Positions 9,921 through 19,251 are shown, counted from the first letter of the stretch. The stretch: 64,000 nucleotides of DNA from an uncultured Robinsoniella sp. (GCA_900539655.1 UQCR01000020.1:1-64000); one strand, 5' to 3'. The notes: generated from the letters alone by a model not told the origin. A program made the numbers and translations.

Positions 9921-11090
9921 TCAAGGTTTCCATGAAGTTTTAAACTTTGCCTCTGCCAATGCACCTGACGGCTGGCCTTCGCTGACCACCGTAAGATTGC
10001 GCAGTGTAAGCCCTCCTCCGTGTTTTTCACATAAGAGCCGGCTGATGTAGAGTCCCATGCCAAAATGTTCTTCGCTGTTTTCTTCCCCTCGGTTAAATGG
10101 CTTTCCTCCATTATCCAATACCTTTTGCAAAAATCCTTTTCCGTCATCCTGAACCGTAATCACTAGATAACTGTCTTCCATTGTAGTTTTCACCAGGATT
10201 TCTTCTCTGGCATAACGTCTTGCATTGGAAACCAGATTTTCCATTACCTCTTGAATCAGGGCGGTATCCAGCCTTATGGTCTGGGGTAGGTTTTCTTCCA
10301 TGTGCCGGAATTGAATACGGATATTGGGCACCAGCATGATAAGTGCCTTTTCCAGCATCTCCATAAACTTTCTCAGATCAGTCTGCACAGGCTTACAGAC
10401 TACTTCTTCCAGTCTTTGGGCCTTACTCATGGCTTCCACATATATTTCAATGCGTTCACTGTATTCTTCCAGTAAATCCACCGTGGACTCCAGATGTTTC
10501 AGATCCGTATTCTTCTGCTCAACGCCCCTGCGCATTAGCTTGGCGCAGCCTTTTAAAACCGTCACGGGATTTCTCAGGTCGTGGGAAAAAGCAGCATTCA
10601 ATCGCCTGCGCTCTTCCATCTGCCTCCACATTTCCCTGTTATTTATCTGCAATTCTCTGCGCATGGATTCGAAGGCAGCACACAGCTGCCCCAGCTCATC
10701 CCCGGATGTCTGCTGCACCTGAAAATCCAGATCGTTATGCATGATCCGCCCGGCGCCTTCCTGCAGCCTGGCTATGGGATTCTTTAACTTTATCCTGTAA
10801 AACGTAACGTCTGCAAGTATCAATGCTGTTATCACAAAAAATACTGGCAGAAAAAATTGGAGGAAATCCCATATCTGGAAAGAAGGCTGGCTTCCCACAT
10901 GATATTCCCCGTTCACTTTTACGTCAACTGCCCCCTCATTCATCTGAGCTACAATACTGTTACCTTCCACCTTCCGCATAGCGATACAACCGGCGAATGC
11001 AATTCCGCCAAGAACCAGCGCAATGCACAGATACAATAAGGTAAGGCAGAAAAACGCTTTTTTTAAACCCATCTGCTTTATCCGTTCCAT
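9921..11090 (-). CDS. Sensor histidine kinase (module 2)
   Basis: 389 residues with two membrane spans (about 12-35 and 73-95) around a short extracellular loop, a HAMP-like linker, a dimerisation helix with the phosphorylated His in AFSHDLRNPVTV, and an ATPase domain (ENLVSNARRYA, DDGKGF, GMGLYIS). The start overlaps the regulator gene by 13 bases. Order regulator, kinase, ATPase, permease on one strand indicates one functional unit. Confidence 0.92.
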   Translation of the reverse strand: MERIKQMGLKKAFFCLTLLYLCIALVLGGIAFAGCIAMRKVEGNSIVAQMNEGAVDVKVNGEYHVGSQPSFQIWDFLQFFLPVFFVITALILADVTFYRIKLKNPIARLQEGAGRIMHNDLDFQVQQTSGDELGQLCAAFESMRRELQINNREMWRQMEERRRLNAAFSHDLRNPVTVLKGCAKLMRRGVEQKNTDLKHLESTVDLLEEYSERIEIYVEAMSKAQRLEEVVCKPVQTDLRKFMEMLEKALIMLVPNIRIQFRHMEENLPQTIRLDTALIQEVMENLVSNARRYAREEILVKTTMEDSYLVITVQDDGKGFLQKVLDNGGKPFNRGEENSEEHFGMGLYISRLLCEKHGGGLTLRNLTVVSEGQPSGALAEAKFKTSWKP

Positions 11091-11752
11091 TTATAGCCCA
11101 TCCCCCAAACTGTATCGATATAATTATGAAGGGAATATGCTCCCAGTTTGGAACGAATCTTTCTTACATGCTCCATTATGGTATCGCTGTTCCCCTCTCC
11201 TTCCAATCCCCAGACCAGCTCATAGATACGCTCCCGGTCAAACACCTGCCCGGAATTCATGGAAAGAAGCTCTACAATGGCAAATTCTTTTTTAGACAGG
11301 GATACCTCATTCTGGTTAACTGCCACCTCCCGTTTGGAGTAGTCAATGACCAGATCCGTGAAAAACCGGACCGTTGACTGTTCCTGTCTTCTCTGCTCCC
11401 TGCGTAAATGGGCAGCAACTCGCGCGCCTAATTCATCCAGGTCAAAGGGCTTTAAAATGTAATCGTCCGCCCCTGCCCGAAACCCCATAATCTTATCCTG
11501 GCTCTCAATTCTTGCCGTTAAAAATAAAATAGGGCAGCTGACATGTTCCCGGATACGCTGGCAGACGCTCAATCCATCCAGCCCCGGCATATTAATATCC
11601 AGCAGTATGATATCCGGCTGACAGGAAATCTTCTTGAGCGCCTCTTCCCCGTCATAAGCGGTATAAACCAGATATCCCCCAGGTTCAAAGTAATTCTTCA
11701 TCATGGTTACAATCCCTTTTTCATCATCTACAATTAAAATTCTATTATTGAT
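11078..11752 (-). CDS. OmpR-type response regulator (module 2), probable ATC start
   Basis: The first ATG in frame (at 11704) would remove strand 1 and the acidic pair of the receiver. Reading upstream restores NNRILIVDDEKG, placing Asp9-Asp10 and phosphoacceptor Asp52 exactly where the family has them. The only candidate start upstream is ATC at 11752, seven bases after AAGGAGG; a TAA in frame lies five codons before it. ATC initiation is rare, so either this gene uses a non-standard start or ATG has mutated to ATC. The C-terminal domain is winged helix (IDTVWGMGYKW). Predicted length 224 residues. Confidence 0.85.
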   Translation of the reverse strand: MNNRILIVDDEKGIVTMMKNYFEPGGYLVYTAYDGEEALKKISCQPDIILLDINMPGLDGLSVCQRIREHVSCPILFLTARIESQDKIMGFRAGADDYILKPFDLDELGARVAAHLRREQRRQEQSTVRFFTDLVIDYSKREVAVNQNEVSLSKKEFAIVELLSMNSGQVFDRERIYELVWGLEGEGNSDTIMEHVRKIRSKLGAYSLHNYIDTVWGMGYKWNG

Positions 11753-11980
11753 GGAAATCCCTCCTTATCATCTGATCTGTAATTTTGAAATATTCCTAAT
11801 TGTATCCTCTAAATCTCAAGATTTTCTCAAATACGGCTGGCTTCGCTGAATATTTACCAGACTGTTTCATTACTGTTTCATTTTAATCACATAATTAAGT
11901 ATACGCCAAGTTCAGAACATACTCAATCCCACATATTTCCACTGCAAAATAGCTGGTAAACATTTGAGGGAAAACAAAAG

Positions 11981-12003
11981 AAGGAACCTTTAACTGGTCC
12001 CTT
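11981..12003 (-). terminator. Terminator after the Cys-rich membrane protein gene
   Basis: In the leftward transcript AAGGGACC pairs with GGTTCCTT (8 bp with one G-U pair) around a seven-base loop, followed by CTTTTGTTTT. It lies just beyond the stop codon of the small gene. Confidence 0.6.
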
Positions 12004-12018
12004 CCATTTTCCAATGAA

Positions 12019-12372
12019 TTACGGTCTATTCTGTTCCTCTTCCTGATGCCCAGGATATTCCACCGGGCAATACGGTTTACATTCCTTGCCGTCTCTGTCC
12101 ACCCGGACACCCGGGCAGAGTTTACATTTTGGCAGGTTCGGGCAATTAAAGTCCATACACTTAGGCGTACATTTTCTTGGACACACGGAACAGTTTGGCC
12201 TGCATGGTTCCGGTTTGTTCTGATTTGTTGCTTCCGGTTCCAACGCCGCCTGTTCTTTTACCCGTATCGTCTTATTTCTGTCCGCTCTGATCCGTTTGAT
12301 ACGGATAAAGCTTATAACCGCAAATAGTATCACTATAATCAAAATAACAAATATAATATCAATAGTAAGCAT
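12019..12372 (-). CDS. Small Cys-rich membrane-anchored protein, unknown
   Basis: 117 residues, not recognised. Residues 4-24 form one membrane span, followed by a basic stretch (so the rest is probably cytosolic), then a tail with ten cysteines at 57, 61, 64, 68, 72, 77, 83, 86, 98 and 102, rich in proline and lysine. The spacing (CxxxCxxCxxxCxxxC) suggests metal or iron-sulfur binding, but no known ferredoxin pattern fits. A ribosome site (AGAGG) and a following terminator support it as a real gene. It stands alone between a two-component module and guaB. Confidence 0.6.
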   Translation of the reverse strand: MLTIDIIFVILIIVILFAVISFIRIKRIRADRNKTIRVKEQAALEPEATNQNKPEPCRPNCSVCPRKCTPKCMDFNCPNLPKCKLCPGVRVDRDGKECKPYCPVEYPGHQEEEQNRP

Positions 12373-12533
12373 GGCATATACCTCTCTGGTTTCTTACTAT
12401 ATGTTATTCCGGGTACCATTTTCGGTGACGATAGCCCTTGTCAAAATTCTATCTGAATCTCCTTTTTCTGACAGATATCATTTGTTCGTAAAGAACAGAG
12501 AAGGGACAGCGCCTGATACTGCCATATAATAAA

Positions 12534-12571
12534 ATCCCGGAGAATTGCCAATTATCGGCAATTCTCCGGGA
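12534..12571 (-). terminator. Strong terminator after IMP dehydrogenase
   Basis: ATCCCGGAGAATTGCC and GGCAATTCTCCGGGAT form a perfect 16-bp stem around a six-to-seven base loop, followed by TTTTATTA on the leftward strand. The other strand also ends in a T-rich stretch, so it may work in both directions. Confidence 0.85.
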
Positions 12572-12577
12572 TTCTTT

Positions 12578-14086
12578 TTATTTAACAGGCGTGATATTAT
12601 TATCTTTCAATACTACGTCATGTGCTCCGCCTTCTACGATACTTACGGATGATACCAGTGTCAGTCTTGCACTGCTCTGGAACTCCGGTATGCTTAAGGC
12701 TCCGCAGTTGCACATGGTTGAACGTACCTTACTGAGGGTAATGCTCAGGTTGTCATGAAGGCTTCCTGCATACGGTACATAGGAATCAACACCTTCTTCA
12801 AAAGAAAGCTTGGATGCTCCGCCCATGTCGTATCTCTGCCAGTTTCTGGCTCTTGCGGATCCTTCGCCCCAGTACTCTTTCATATAATTTCCATTTACCA
12901 TTACTTTATTTGTCGGGCTTTCATCAAATCTGGAGAAGTATCTGCCCAGCATACAGAAATCTGCGCCCATAGCAAGTGCCAGGGTGATATGGTAATCATG
13001 TACAATTCCACCGTCAGAACAGATTGGTACATAGATTCCTGTTTCTTCAAAATATTCGTCTCTTGCTTTCGCTACTTCGATAACAGCAGTTGCCTGTCCA
13101 CGTCCAATTCCTTTTGTCTCACGGGTAATACAGATTGATCCTCCGCCGATACCGATTTTAACAAAGTCAGCACCTGCTTCAGCCAGGAAACGGAATCCTT
13201 CACGGTCAACTACATTTCCGGCACCGACTTTTACGGTGTCTCCGTAGTTTTTACGGATAAATTCAATGGTCACTTTCTGCCATTCGGAAAATCCTTCTGA
13301 GGAGTCAATGCAAAGGATATCTGCGCCTGCTTCTACTAATGCAGGGACACGTTCTGCATAATCTTTTGTATTGATACCTGCACCTACGATATAGCGTTTG
13401 GAAGTATCAAGAAGTTCTAATGGGTTTTCTTTATGGGAATCATAATCTTTACGAAATACAAAAGCTACCAGTCTCTGGTTGTTATCCAGAATTGGAAGAG
13501 CATTTAATTTGTGATCCCAGATCACATTATTTGCCTCTTTCAGGCTGATACCTTCTTTTGCATAGATTACATTTTCAATCGGGGTCATAAATTCAGAAAT
13601 CCTGGTTGCAGGATCCATACGGCTGACACGGTAATCTCTGCTGGTAACAATACCAACCAGCTTGCCGTTAGCGGTTCCGTCATCGGTCACTGCTACGGTT
13701 GCATGTCCGGTGTTGGCTTTCAGTGCCAGAATATCTGAAAGGGTCTGATCCGGTCTTACATTGGAATCACTGGATACAAAACCTGCTTTATAATTTTTTA
13801 CCTTGGTTACCATCTCTGCCTGCTGTTCAACTGTCTGGGAACCATATATAAAGGAAATACCACCTTCTTTGGCTAATGCAATTGCCATGTTATCATCGGA
13901 AACCGACTGCATGATCGCAGATACAAGCGGAATATTCATAGATATTGCCGGTTCCTCACCCTTCCTGAATTTCGTTATCGGGGTACGTAAGGATGCATTT
14001 GCCGGGATACACTGAGCTGAAGAATATCCTGGTACTAATAAATACTCGCTAAAAGTGTGGGATGGTTCGTTGTAATAGAATGCCAT
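12578..14086 (-). CDS. guaB: IMP dehydrogenase
   Basis: 502 residues. Converts IMP to XMP with NAD+, the committed step of guanine nucleotide synthesis. It has the catalytic barrel interrupted by a CBS pair (about 100-225). The catalytic Cys lies in GGGSICITRE, and the flap carries the Arg-Tyr pair in ARNWQRYDMGG. These loops and the ending VSSVSIVEGGAHDV differ from the usual bacterial GPGSICTTR type and, from memory, match the Tritrichomonas foetus IMP dehydrogenase group, a form thought to have moved between bacteria and that parasite. AAGGAG lies eight bases before the ATG. Confidence 0.95.
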   Translation of the reverse strand: MAFYYNEPSHTFSEYLLVPGYSSAQCIPANASLRTPITKFRKGEEPAISMNIPLVSAIMQSVSDDNMAIALAKEGGISFIYGSQTVEQQAEMVTKVKNYKAGFVSSDSNVRPDQTLSDILALKANTGHATVAVTDDGTANGKLVGIVTSRDYRVSRMDPATRISEFMTPIENVIYAKEGISLKEANNVIWDHKLNALPILDNNQRLVAFVFRKDYDSHKENPLELLDTSKRYIVGAGINTKDYAERVPALVEAGADILCIDSSEGFSEWQKVTIEFIRKNYGDTVKVGAGNVVDREGFRFLAEAGADFVKIGIGGGSICITRETKGIGRGQATAVIEVAKARDEYFEETGIYVPICSDGGIVHDYHITLALAMGADFCMLGRYFSRFDESPTNKVMVNGNYMKEYWGEGSARARNWQRYDMGGASKLSFEEGVDSYVPYAGSLHDNLSITLSKVRSTMCNCGALSIPEFQSSARLTLVSSVSIVEGGAHDVVLKDNNITPVK

Positions 14087-14210
14087 TTTATCTTCTCCTT
14101 CATCTGATTTTATGTTATATCATAAGACTTTTTACGGATAAATACAAGGGTTTTTACTCTCAAAATTGATTTTTCGGCAAATGTCGCAAAATTATTCCCA
14201 CTTTTGGCTG

Positions 14211-15800
14211 TTACATGTTCATAACTAATATATCCCCAGTCAGTATCTTTGTATTTCCTCCGGGTATTAAAATTTCTGAATTCCGTTTGATCATCACAAT
14301 CAGGGAATCCTTTGGCAGGCTGATCCGGTTTAACGGCTGATCTGCCCATTTATGCCCGCTGGTAACCGGAACTTCCACCAAAGGTATATCGGAGCTGCTT
14401 CTGGATGCAATTCTGTTGGAAATCAGAATATCGCCTTCACAAATAACCGTATTACCTTTTGGGATAATCGTATCTTCTTCTCTTTTAATCATTACGATCA
14501 GGGATTCCGAGGGCAGGCATACATCATTAATCCTCTTATCTTTCCAGGGACTGTGTTCGTCAATAACGGTTTCGATTAACACCATATCCGTATCATCCTG
14601 ATAATCATTGAAAGTCTTCATTACGTTTTCTTCATCGTATACCAGATTTAATTTTTTTGCCAGGTATGGAAGGAAACTTCCCTGGAAGGTCACGGATAAA
14701 AGTGCAATACAAAATACGATATGAAAAATATCATTTTGCGGATCTGCATGATTTGTTACAGTCATAATTGCAAATACAATGGATGCCGCTCCCCGAAGGC
14801 CTGCCCAGGAGGTAAATACAATCTCTCGAAAGGACCTGCCAAATGGCTTCATTATGAAGTATACAGCAGCGGGACGTGCAACAAAACTCATAAAAGCCGC
14901 TATGATCAGGGCTGTTAACAGGATTCCCGGAATCTGGGATGGAAATGCCAGAAGCCCCAGGAGGAAAAACAGAAGAATCTGCATCAGTCCCGACAGACTG
15001 TCAAAGAACTGAATCAATTCCACCTTTTGCACCATTTTACTGTTTCCCATAATAATCCCTGCCACATACACGCTGAGATATCCGTTCCCCCCAATAAATG
15101 ACGGCAGTGTATAAGCAGTTAATGCAACCGCCACAACAAAAATAGTACGCATACCGGTTGAGTCAAACTTCACTCTCTGCAGGATCCGTACTGCTATAAA
15201 AGATATTAATACGCCTGCAAGAAGCCCAAACATCAATTGCTTGAAAAAAATAGAAACCACCGGAACTGAAGAACCTCCGGACATAAACGATAAAATAATC
15301 AGAGTCATGGTATAGGCTACCGGGTCATTGCTGCCACTTTCTATTTCCAGAACGGAAGCAAGGCCATTTTTCAGATTTAACTTTTTAGAACGCAGAATAG
15401 AAAAAACAGATGCCGCATCCGTAGACCCCACTACAGAACCTATCAGCATACCTTCCAGCATGGTCATGCCAAGTACGTAATGGCAGAACAGACCTGTAAT
15501 GCCGGCAGTTATCAAAACACCGAAGACAGAAAGCAGGATTCCCTGTATACTGGATGCTTTTGCTGCCGCCCAGTTCGTCTCGAAGCCTCCGGAAAACATG
15601 ATAAAAATCAATGCAGTAGAGCATATGGACTCCGCCATACCGAAATTATCAAAGGGTATTTTAATAAAGCCATCCGACCCAAAGCACATCCCCAGAACCA
15701 TAAAAAGCAAAAGGCTCGGAACCCCCAGACGACCGGATATCTTCCCCAAAAAAACACATAGCAGCAAAACTGCACTGCAAACAGCTAAAATATACAGCAA
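14211..15800 (-). CDS. Cation/proton antiporter with TrkA-C domains (NhaP2/CvrA-like)
   Basis: About 529 residues from a TTG (LYILAVCSAV) eight bases after GAGAGG; the in-frame ATG at 15806 is only two bases from that site and ATG 15845 has none. The first 390 residues hold 12-13 membrane spans of the CPA1 family with the ion-binding region (GSTDAASVFS, ESGSNDPVAY). The C-terminal 130 residues contain repeated TrkA-C-like units (SLIVMIKR appears twice), which bind regulatory nucleotides in related proteins. Likely exchanges K+ or Na+ for H+; ion choice cannot be read from sequence. Confidence 0.88.
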   Translation of the reverse strand: MLYILAVCSAVLLLCVFLGKISGRLGVPSLLLFMVLGMCFGSDGFIKIPFDNFGMAESICSTALIFIMFSGGFETNWAAAKASSIQGILLSVFGVLITAGITGLFCHYVLGMTMLEGMLIGSVVGSTDAASVFSILRSKKLNLKNGLASVLEIESGSNDPVAYTMTLIILSFMSGGSSVPVVSIFFKQLMFGLLAGVLISFIAVRILQRVKFDSTGMRTIFVVAVALTAYTLPSFIGGNGYLSVYVAGIIMGNSKMVQKVELIQFFDSLSGLMQILLFFLLGLLAFPSQIPGILLTALIIAAFMSFVARPAAVYFIMKPFGRSFREIVFTSWAGLRGAASIVFAIMTVTNHADPQNDIFHIVFCIALLSVTFQGSFLPYLAKKLNLVYDEENVMKTFNDYQDDTDMVLIETVIDEHSPWKDKRINDVCLPSESLIVMIKREEDTIIPKGNTVICEGDILISNRIASRSSSDIPLVEVPVTSGHKWADQPLNRISLPKDSLIVMIKRNSEILIPGGNTKILTGDILVMNM

Positions 15801-15880
15801 CCACATCACCTCTCTTAAATATATTCGTAATATTATGTAAACCATTTTTTTATAATATCACAGGAAATCCTCTGAGTAAA

Positions 15881-15932
15881 GAAAAATATGCAAAAATAAT
15901 GGGATTTATCCATTAATTCTGCATATTTTTTC
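15881..15932 (-). terminator. Terminator after guanine deaminase
   Basis: GAAAAATATGCA and TGCATATTTTTTC are complementary and enclose a second small stem (AATGG/CCATT). Both strands end in T-rich stretches. It lies between the deaminase stop and the antiporter start. Confidence 0.6.
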
Positions 15933-16047
15933 ATTTCGTTATTATAATAGGAAGGATTACCTCTCTTATTTTACATCATCTTTTACAAACTCAATATCGA
16001 TATTCCCATTGTTATTAGAAACCTGCAAAGTTTTAGCGCGATTTCTT

Positions 16048-17325
16048 TTACAGGATTTCCCCTTCAACTATTTTTTCAAAAATATGGCTGCTGTCTCCCA
16101 GGTAAATTACCCGTTCCAGCCTTTGGGAAAGTCCAAGTGTCTGGGGATGCCAGATTGATTCGTCATCAATAACCAGGGCATCAAACGCAAAGCCTGCTTC
16201 AAAGCTTCCAACCTTTCCAAAAAATCCACCGCCTCCCTTAGTTGCCAGATAAAATACTTCTCTTAACGTAAGGGGAGACGCAGACTGGTCCACCAGTCTC
16301 CAATAGAGTTTTGAAACCTGTATGGCATCTGACATGGCACGGAACATGGACATTGAGCTTCCTCCAGCAAGGTCGCTTCCCAGTCCCACATGAAGCCCCT
16401 CATCCAGATACTTTCTGACTGGGGCGATACCAGAAGACAGATTCATATTAGACTGAGGGCAATGAGCCACATATACTCCGTTTTTCCTGATCAGCGCAAT
16501 CTCCTCCTCTTCGGATGAAACGCAATGTGCCATCACAGTCTTATACCCATCCCCAAACAGACCGGCTTGTTCATAAGCCTCTCCATAAAATCCTGCAGAC
16601 GGACACAGTTCCTTTACCCAGGCAATCTCCCCTTCATTTTCCGATAAATGAGACTGAACCGGCAGGTGATGCGATTTCTGGATCTCTCCCAGCCTCCTCA
16701 TCAGGCTGTCCGAACAGCTGGGTATGAACCGGGGAGTCAAAATGGGGGTTGTATATTCATAGCGCCCTTCCATCTCCTTTAGCCAGCGCAACGTCTCTTC
16801 CCGGGATTCCTCTGAGGTTTCACACAGGTATTCGGGTGCATTTCTGTCCATATTTACTTTTCCCACCATAGTCCTAAGCTTGGTCTTCTCCAAAAGGTCC
16901 ATCAAGATCCTCGTTGCATCCCTGTGGATCGTGGAAAATATACAGGCTCTGGTCGTGGGGCTTTTTTGCAATTCTTCTGTGAACATGCCGTATGCTTTTT
17001 TGGCATACTCTTTATCGGCATACCTGGCTTCTTCCGGAAAAGTATAGGTATTCAGCCAGTCCAAAAGTTCCAGATCCATTCCAAATCCCCGCAGCCCATA
17101 CTGGGGTGCATGCATATGCAGATCCACAAGCCCCGGAATCACAAGCCGGTCACCGTAATCCTTCACCTGAATCCCCCTAAATCTCTCCGGAAGATTTTCA
17201 TATGCTCCCTGGGAGATCCCATTCTCGCAGACAACGTATCCGTTTTCTATTATAACCAGCTGATCCAGTGAGGTACTATATATAATATTTCCTTTTACAG
17301 CATAACAATTTTTATTCATATTCAT
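16048..17325 (-). CDS. guaD: Guanine deaminase (amidohydrolase)
   Basis: 425 residues. Hydrolyses guanine to xanthine and ammonia in purine salvage. Metal-binding motifs of the amidohydrolase superfamily are present: LHMHAPQ near residue 70 (the guanine deaminase HxHxPQ pattern), SHLSEN, MAHCV and GLGSDLAGG for the final Asp. The start has two closely spaced ATGs (MNMNKN) behind AAGGAGAAAG. It stands alone between terminators, with no xanthine permease nearby. A related hydrolase substrate cannot be fully excluded, but the PQ-type metal motif favours guanine. Confidence 0.88.
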   Translation of the reverse strand: MNMNKNCYAVKGNIIYSTSLDQLVIIENGYVVCENGISQGAYENLPERFRGIQVKDYGDRLVIPGLVDLHMHAPQYGLRGFGMDLELLDWLNTYTFPEEARYADKEYAKKAYGMFTEELQKSPTTRACIFSTIHRDATRILMDLLEKTKLRTMVGKVNMDRNAPEYLCETSEESREETLRWLKEMEGRYEYTTPILTPRFIPSCSDSLMRRLGEIQKSHHLPVQSHLSENEGEIAWVKELCPSAGFYGEAYEQAGLFGDGYKTVMAHCVSSEEEEIALIRKNGVYVAHCPQSNMNLSSGIAPVRKYLDEGLHVGLGSDLAGGSSMSMFRAMSDAIQVSKLYWRLVDQSASPLTLREVFYLATKGGGGFFGKVGSFEAGFAFDALVIDDESIWHPQTLGLSQRLERVIYLGDSSHIFEKIVEGEIL

Positions 17326-17470
17326 GCTTTCTCCTTTTCTCCCTGCAATTATTCTTCACTTCCTGCCCACCTTTTTGTGGGAAAGACTATATCTTAAGCC
17401 TTACTTTATCACAAAATTATTTCCTTTGCAAAAAAGTATTTTTTTCATTTTAAATTTCTTCCATTTAATG

Positions 17471-17476
17471 TATAAT
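17471..17476 (+). promoter_or_regulatory. Possible -10 box of the GGDEF-EAL gene
   Basis: A perfect TATAAT lies about 75 bases before the start codon. No convincing -35 box is seen 16-18 bases upstream, so it may need an activator. Confidence 0.4.
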
Positions 17477-17552
17477 GTCTTTATACTAATCTGAAACAAG
17501 TTTTTCATACAAGCACTGGTTTACAACGTATCTGGCGAAAAGAGGTGTACCG

Positions 17553-19229
17553 ATGACTGAGAACGAGCAAATATTTCACGATTTTACAATTGATCCCTAT
17601 TTATTTTATGAGGCAATAGAAAACAGTACGGATGACTATATCTATATAGTTGATATGATTCGGGATATCTCCCTTATCTCACAAAATATGCTGCATGATT
17701 TTGACCTTCCCGGCAGGAAGGTACATGGTCTTGTTCCTCTATGGGGTGAACTGGTACACGAAAAAGACAGACAGCGGTATTTCGATTCTATTGAAAAAAT
17801 GCTGAGTGGAGAAACGGATGAACACAATGTTGAATATCAGATCCGAAACCGCAAAAACGAGTATATGTGGGTTGTGTGCCGTGGGCTGCTGAAAAGAGAT
17901 TCTAACGGAAATCCGGTATTTTTTGCCGGTGTTGTAACGAATCTTGGCAGTAAAGGCAAAATGGATTATATCACCGGACTGTTCGCTCAGAAAGAATGCG
18001 AAAAACTGATAACCAGATTAATTGAAAGCGAAAGCAATCCAGGGGGCATTCTCCTTCTGGGACTGGACGACTTCTCCAGAATCAACGCTTTGAACGATCA
18101 TATATTTGGTAATACAGTACTTCGCCAGTTTGCCCAGACTATCCTGCAGTTTCTTCCTCCCAATGCAGATCTGTTTCGTTTTGACGGGGATGAATTTGCG
18201 ATTGTATATAAAAATGCTTCCGGTCAGGAACTTTACGGGCTTTATCAAAAAATACATGCCTATGCCAACCGCAGGCAGATTACAGACGGAATTTCTTACT
18301 TCTGCACTGTCTCAGGCGGTATCACCATGATTGGAGATGACGGGGATAATTATCTGGATTTGATTAAATTCGCAGCGAGTGCATTGGAAGCCTCCAAGCA
18401 GAATGGGAAAAACACCTGTACATTTTTTTCTCCGGGTTTAATTAAGTCTAAACTCCGTACCATGGAAATTACCAACCAGCTGCAGCTGAGCATTATGAAT
18501 CATATGGAGCATTTCCATATGGTATACCAGCCTTTAATCAGCAATGATACCCTGGAAGTAGGCGGAGCCGAGGCTTTGCTTCGCTGGACCAGCGAGGTCT
18601 ATGGCCCGGTAAGTCCCATAGAATTCATCCCTGTGCTGGAATCCAGCGGCCTTATCGTACCCGTTGGCAAATGGGTTTTAGAACAGGCAGTTAAAACCTG
18701 CCGCAAATGGATCTCCTTTGCCCCTGACTTTGTAATGAATATTAATATATCCTATTTACAGATGCTGGATGCCTCTTTCCTGCAATACATACGAGATCTG
18801 CTGGCAAAATATCAGCTGGATCCCCGCCATATCGTCCTGGAACTGACGGAAAGTTATTTTGTCACCGATATGGAAGCCCTTAAAAATACCTTTTCCCAAT
18901 TAAGAAAAGAACAGATCAAGATTGCCATGGATGACTTTGGGACAGGGTATTCTTCACTTGGAATGCTGGCACAGTCTCCGGCAGATATTGTAAAAATAGA
19001 CCGGATCTTTATATCAGCAATAAACCGGGAAGTATTTAACTATTCTTTTATCAATGCCGTCATACAGCTCTGCCACAGCGTTGATATAAAGGTATGTGTA
19101 GAAGGCGTCGAATACCCGGAGGAGCTGGAAACAATACGTTCTATTCATCCGGACAGTATTCAGGGATTTTACTTTTCAAAGCCTATAAGTGCAACAGAAT
19201 TTCAGAGCAAATATTGGGGGAACCGCTAG
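17553..19229 (+). CDS. PAS-GGDEF-EAL protein, cyclic di-GMP phosphodiesterase
   Basis: 558 residues, no membrane span. Domains: PAS (about 20-135), GGDEF (about 140-290) and EAL (about 305-555). The GGDEF signature is changed to DGDEF, so cyclase activity is doubtful and the domain may bind GTP instead. The EAL domain keeps the catalytic set: EALLRW, LELTES, MDDFGTGYSS, KIDRIF, VEGVE and QGFYFSKP. It therefore probably degrades cyclic di-GMP in response to a signal sensed by PAS. AGAGGTG lies before the ATG. The stop codon sits in the loop of the terminator. Confidence 0.92.
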   Translation: MTENEQIFHDFTIDPYLFYEAIENSTDDYIYIVDMIRDISLISQNMLHDFDLPGRKVHGLVPLWGELVHEKDRQRYFDSIEKMLSGETDEHNVEYQIRNRKNEYMWVVCRGLLKRDSNGNPVFFAGVVTNLGSKGKMDYITGLFAQKECEKLITRLIESESNPGGILLLGLDDFSRINALNDHIFGNTVLRQFAQTILQFLPPNADLFRFDGDEFAIVYKNASGQELYGLYQKIHAYANRRQITDGISYFCTVSGGITMIGDDGDNYLDLIKFAASALEASKQNGKNTCTFFSPGLIKSKLRTMEITNQLQLSIMNHMEHFHMVYQPLISNDTLEVGGAEALLRWTSEVYGPVSPIEFIPVLESSGLIVPVGKWVLEQAVKTCRKWISFAPDFVMNINISYLQMLDASFLQYIRDLLAKYQLDPRHIVLELTESYFVTDMEALKNTFSQLRKEQIKIAMDDFGTGYSSLGMLAQSPADIVKIDRIFISAINREVFNYSFINAVIQLCHSVDIKVCVEGVEYPEELETIRSIHPDSIQGFYFSKPISATEFQSKYWGNR

Positions 19230-19244
19230 GTTCCCCCAATTTTT
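19213..19244 (+). terminator. Terminator containing the stop codon of the EAL gene
   Basis: ATTGGGGGAACC and GGTTCCCCCAAT form a perfect 12-bp stem around GCTA, followed by TTTTT. The TAG stop (19227-19229) spans the loop and first stem base. It also lies 8 bases past the end of the convergent rarA gene. Confidence 0.85.
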
Positions 19245-19251
19245 CACACAT

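Noticed and set aside
15970..16075. A leftward 33-codon frame overlapping the end of guaD, ending IDIEFVKDDVK
   Set aside because: It starts only at a TTG inside guaD without a ribosome site. It may be a gene remnant, but no family is recognised.
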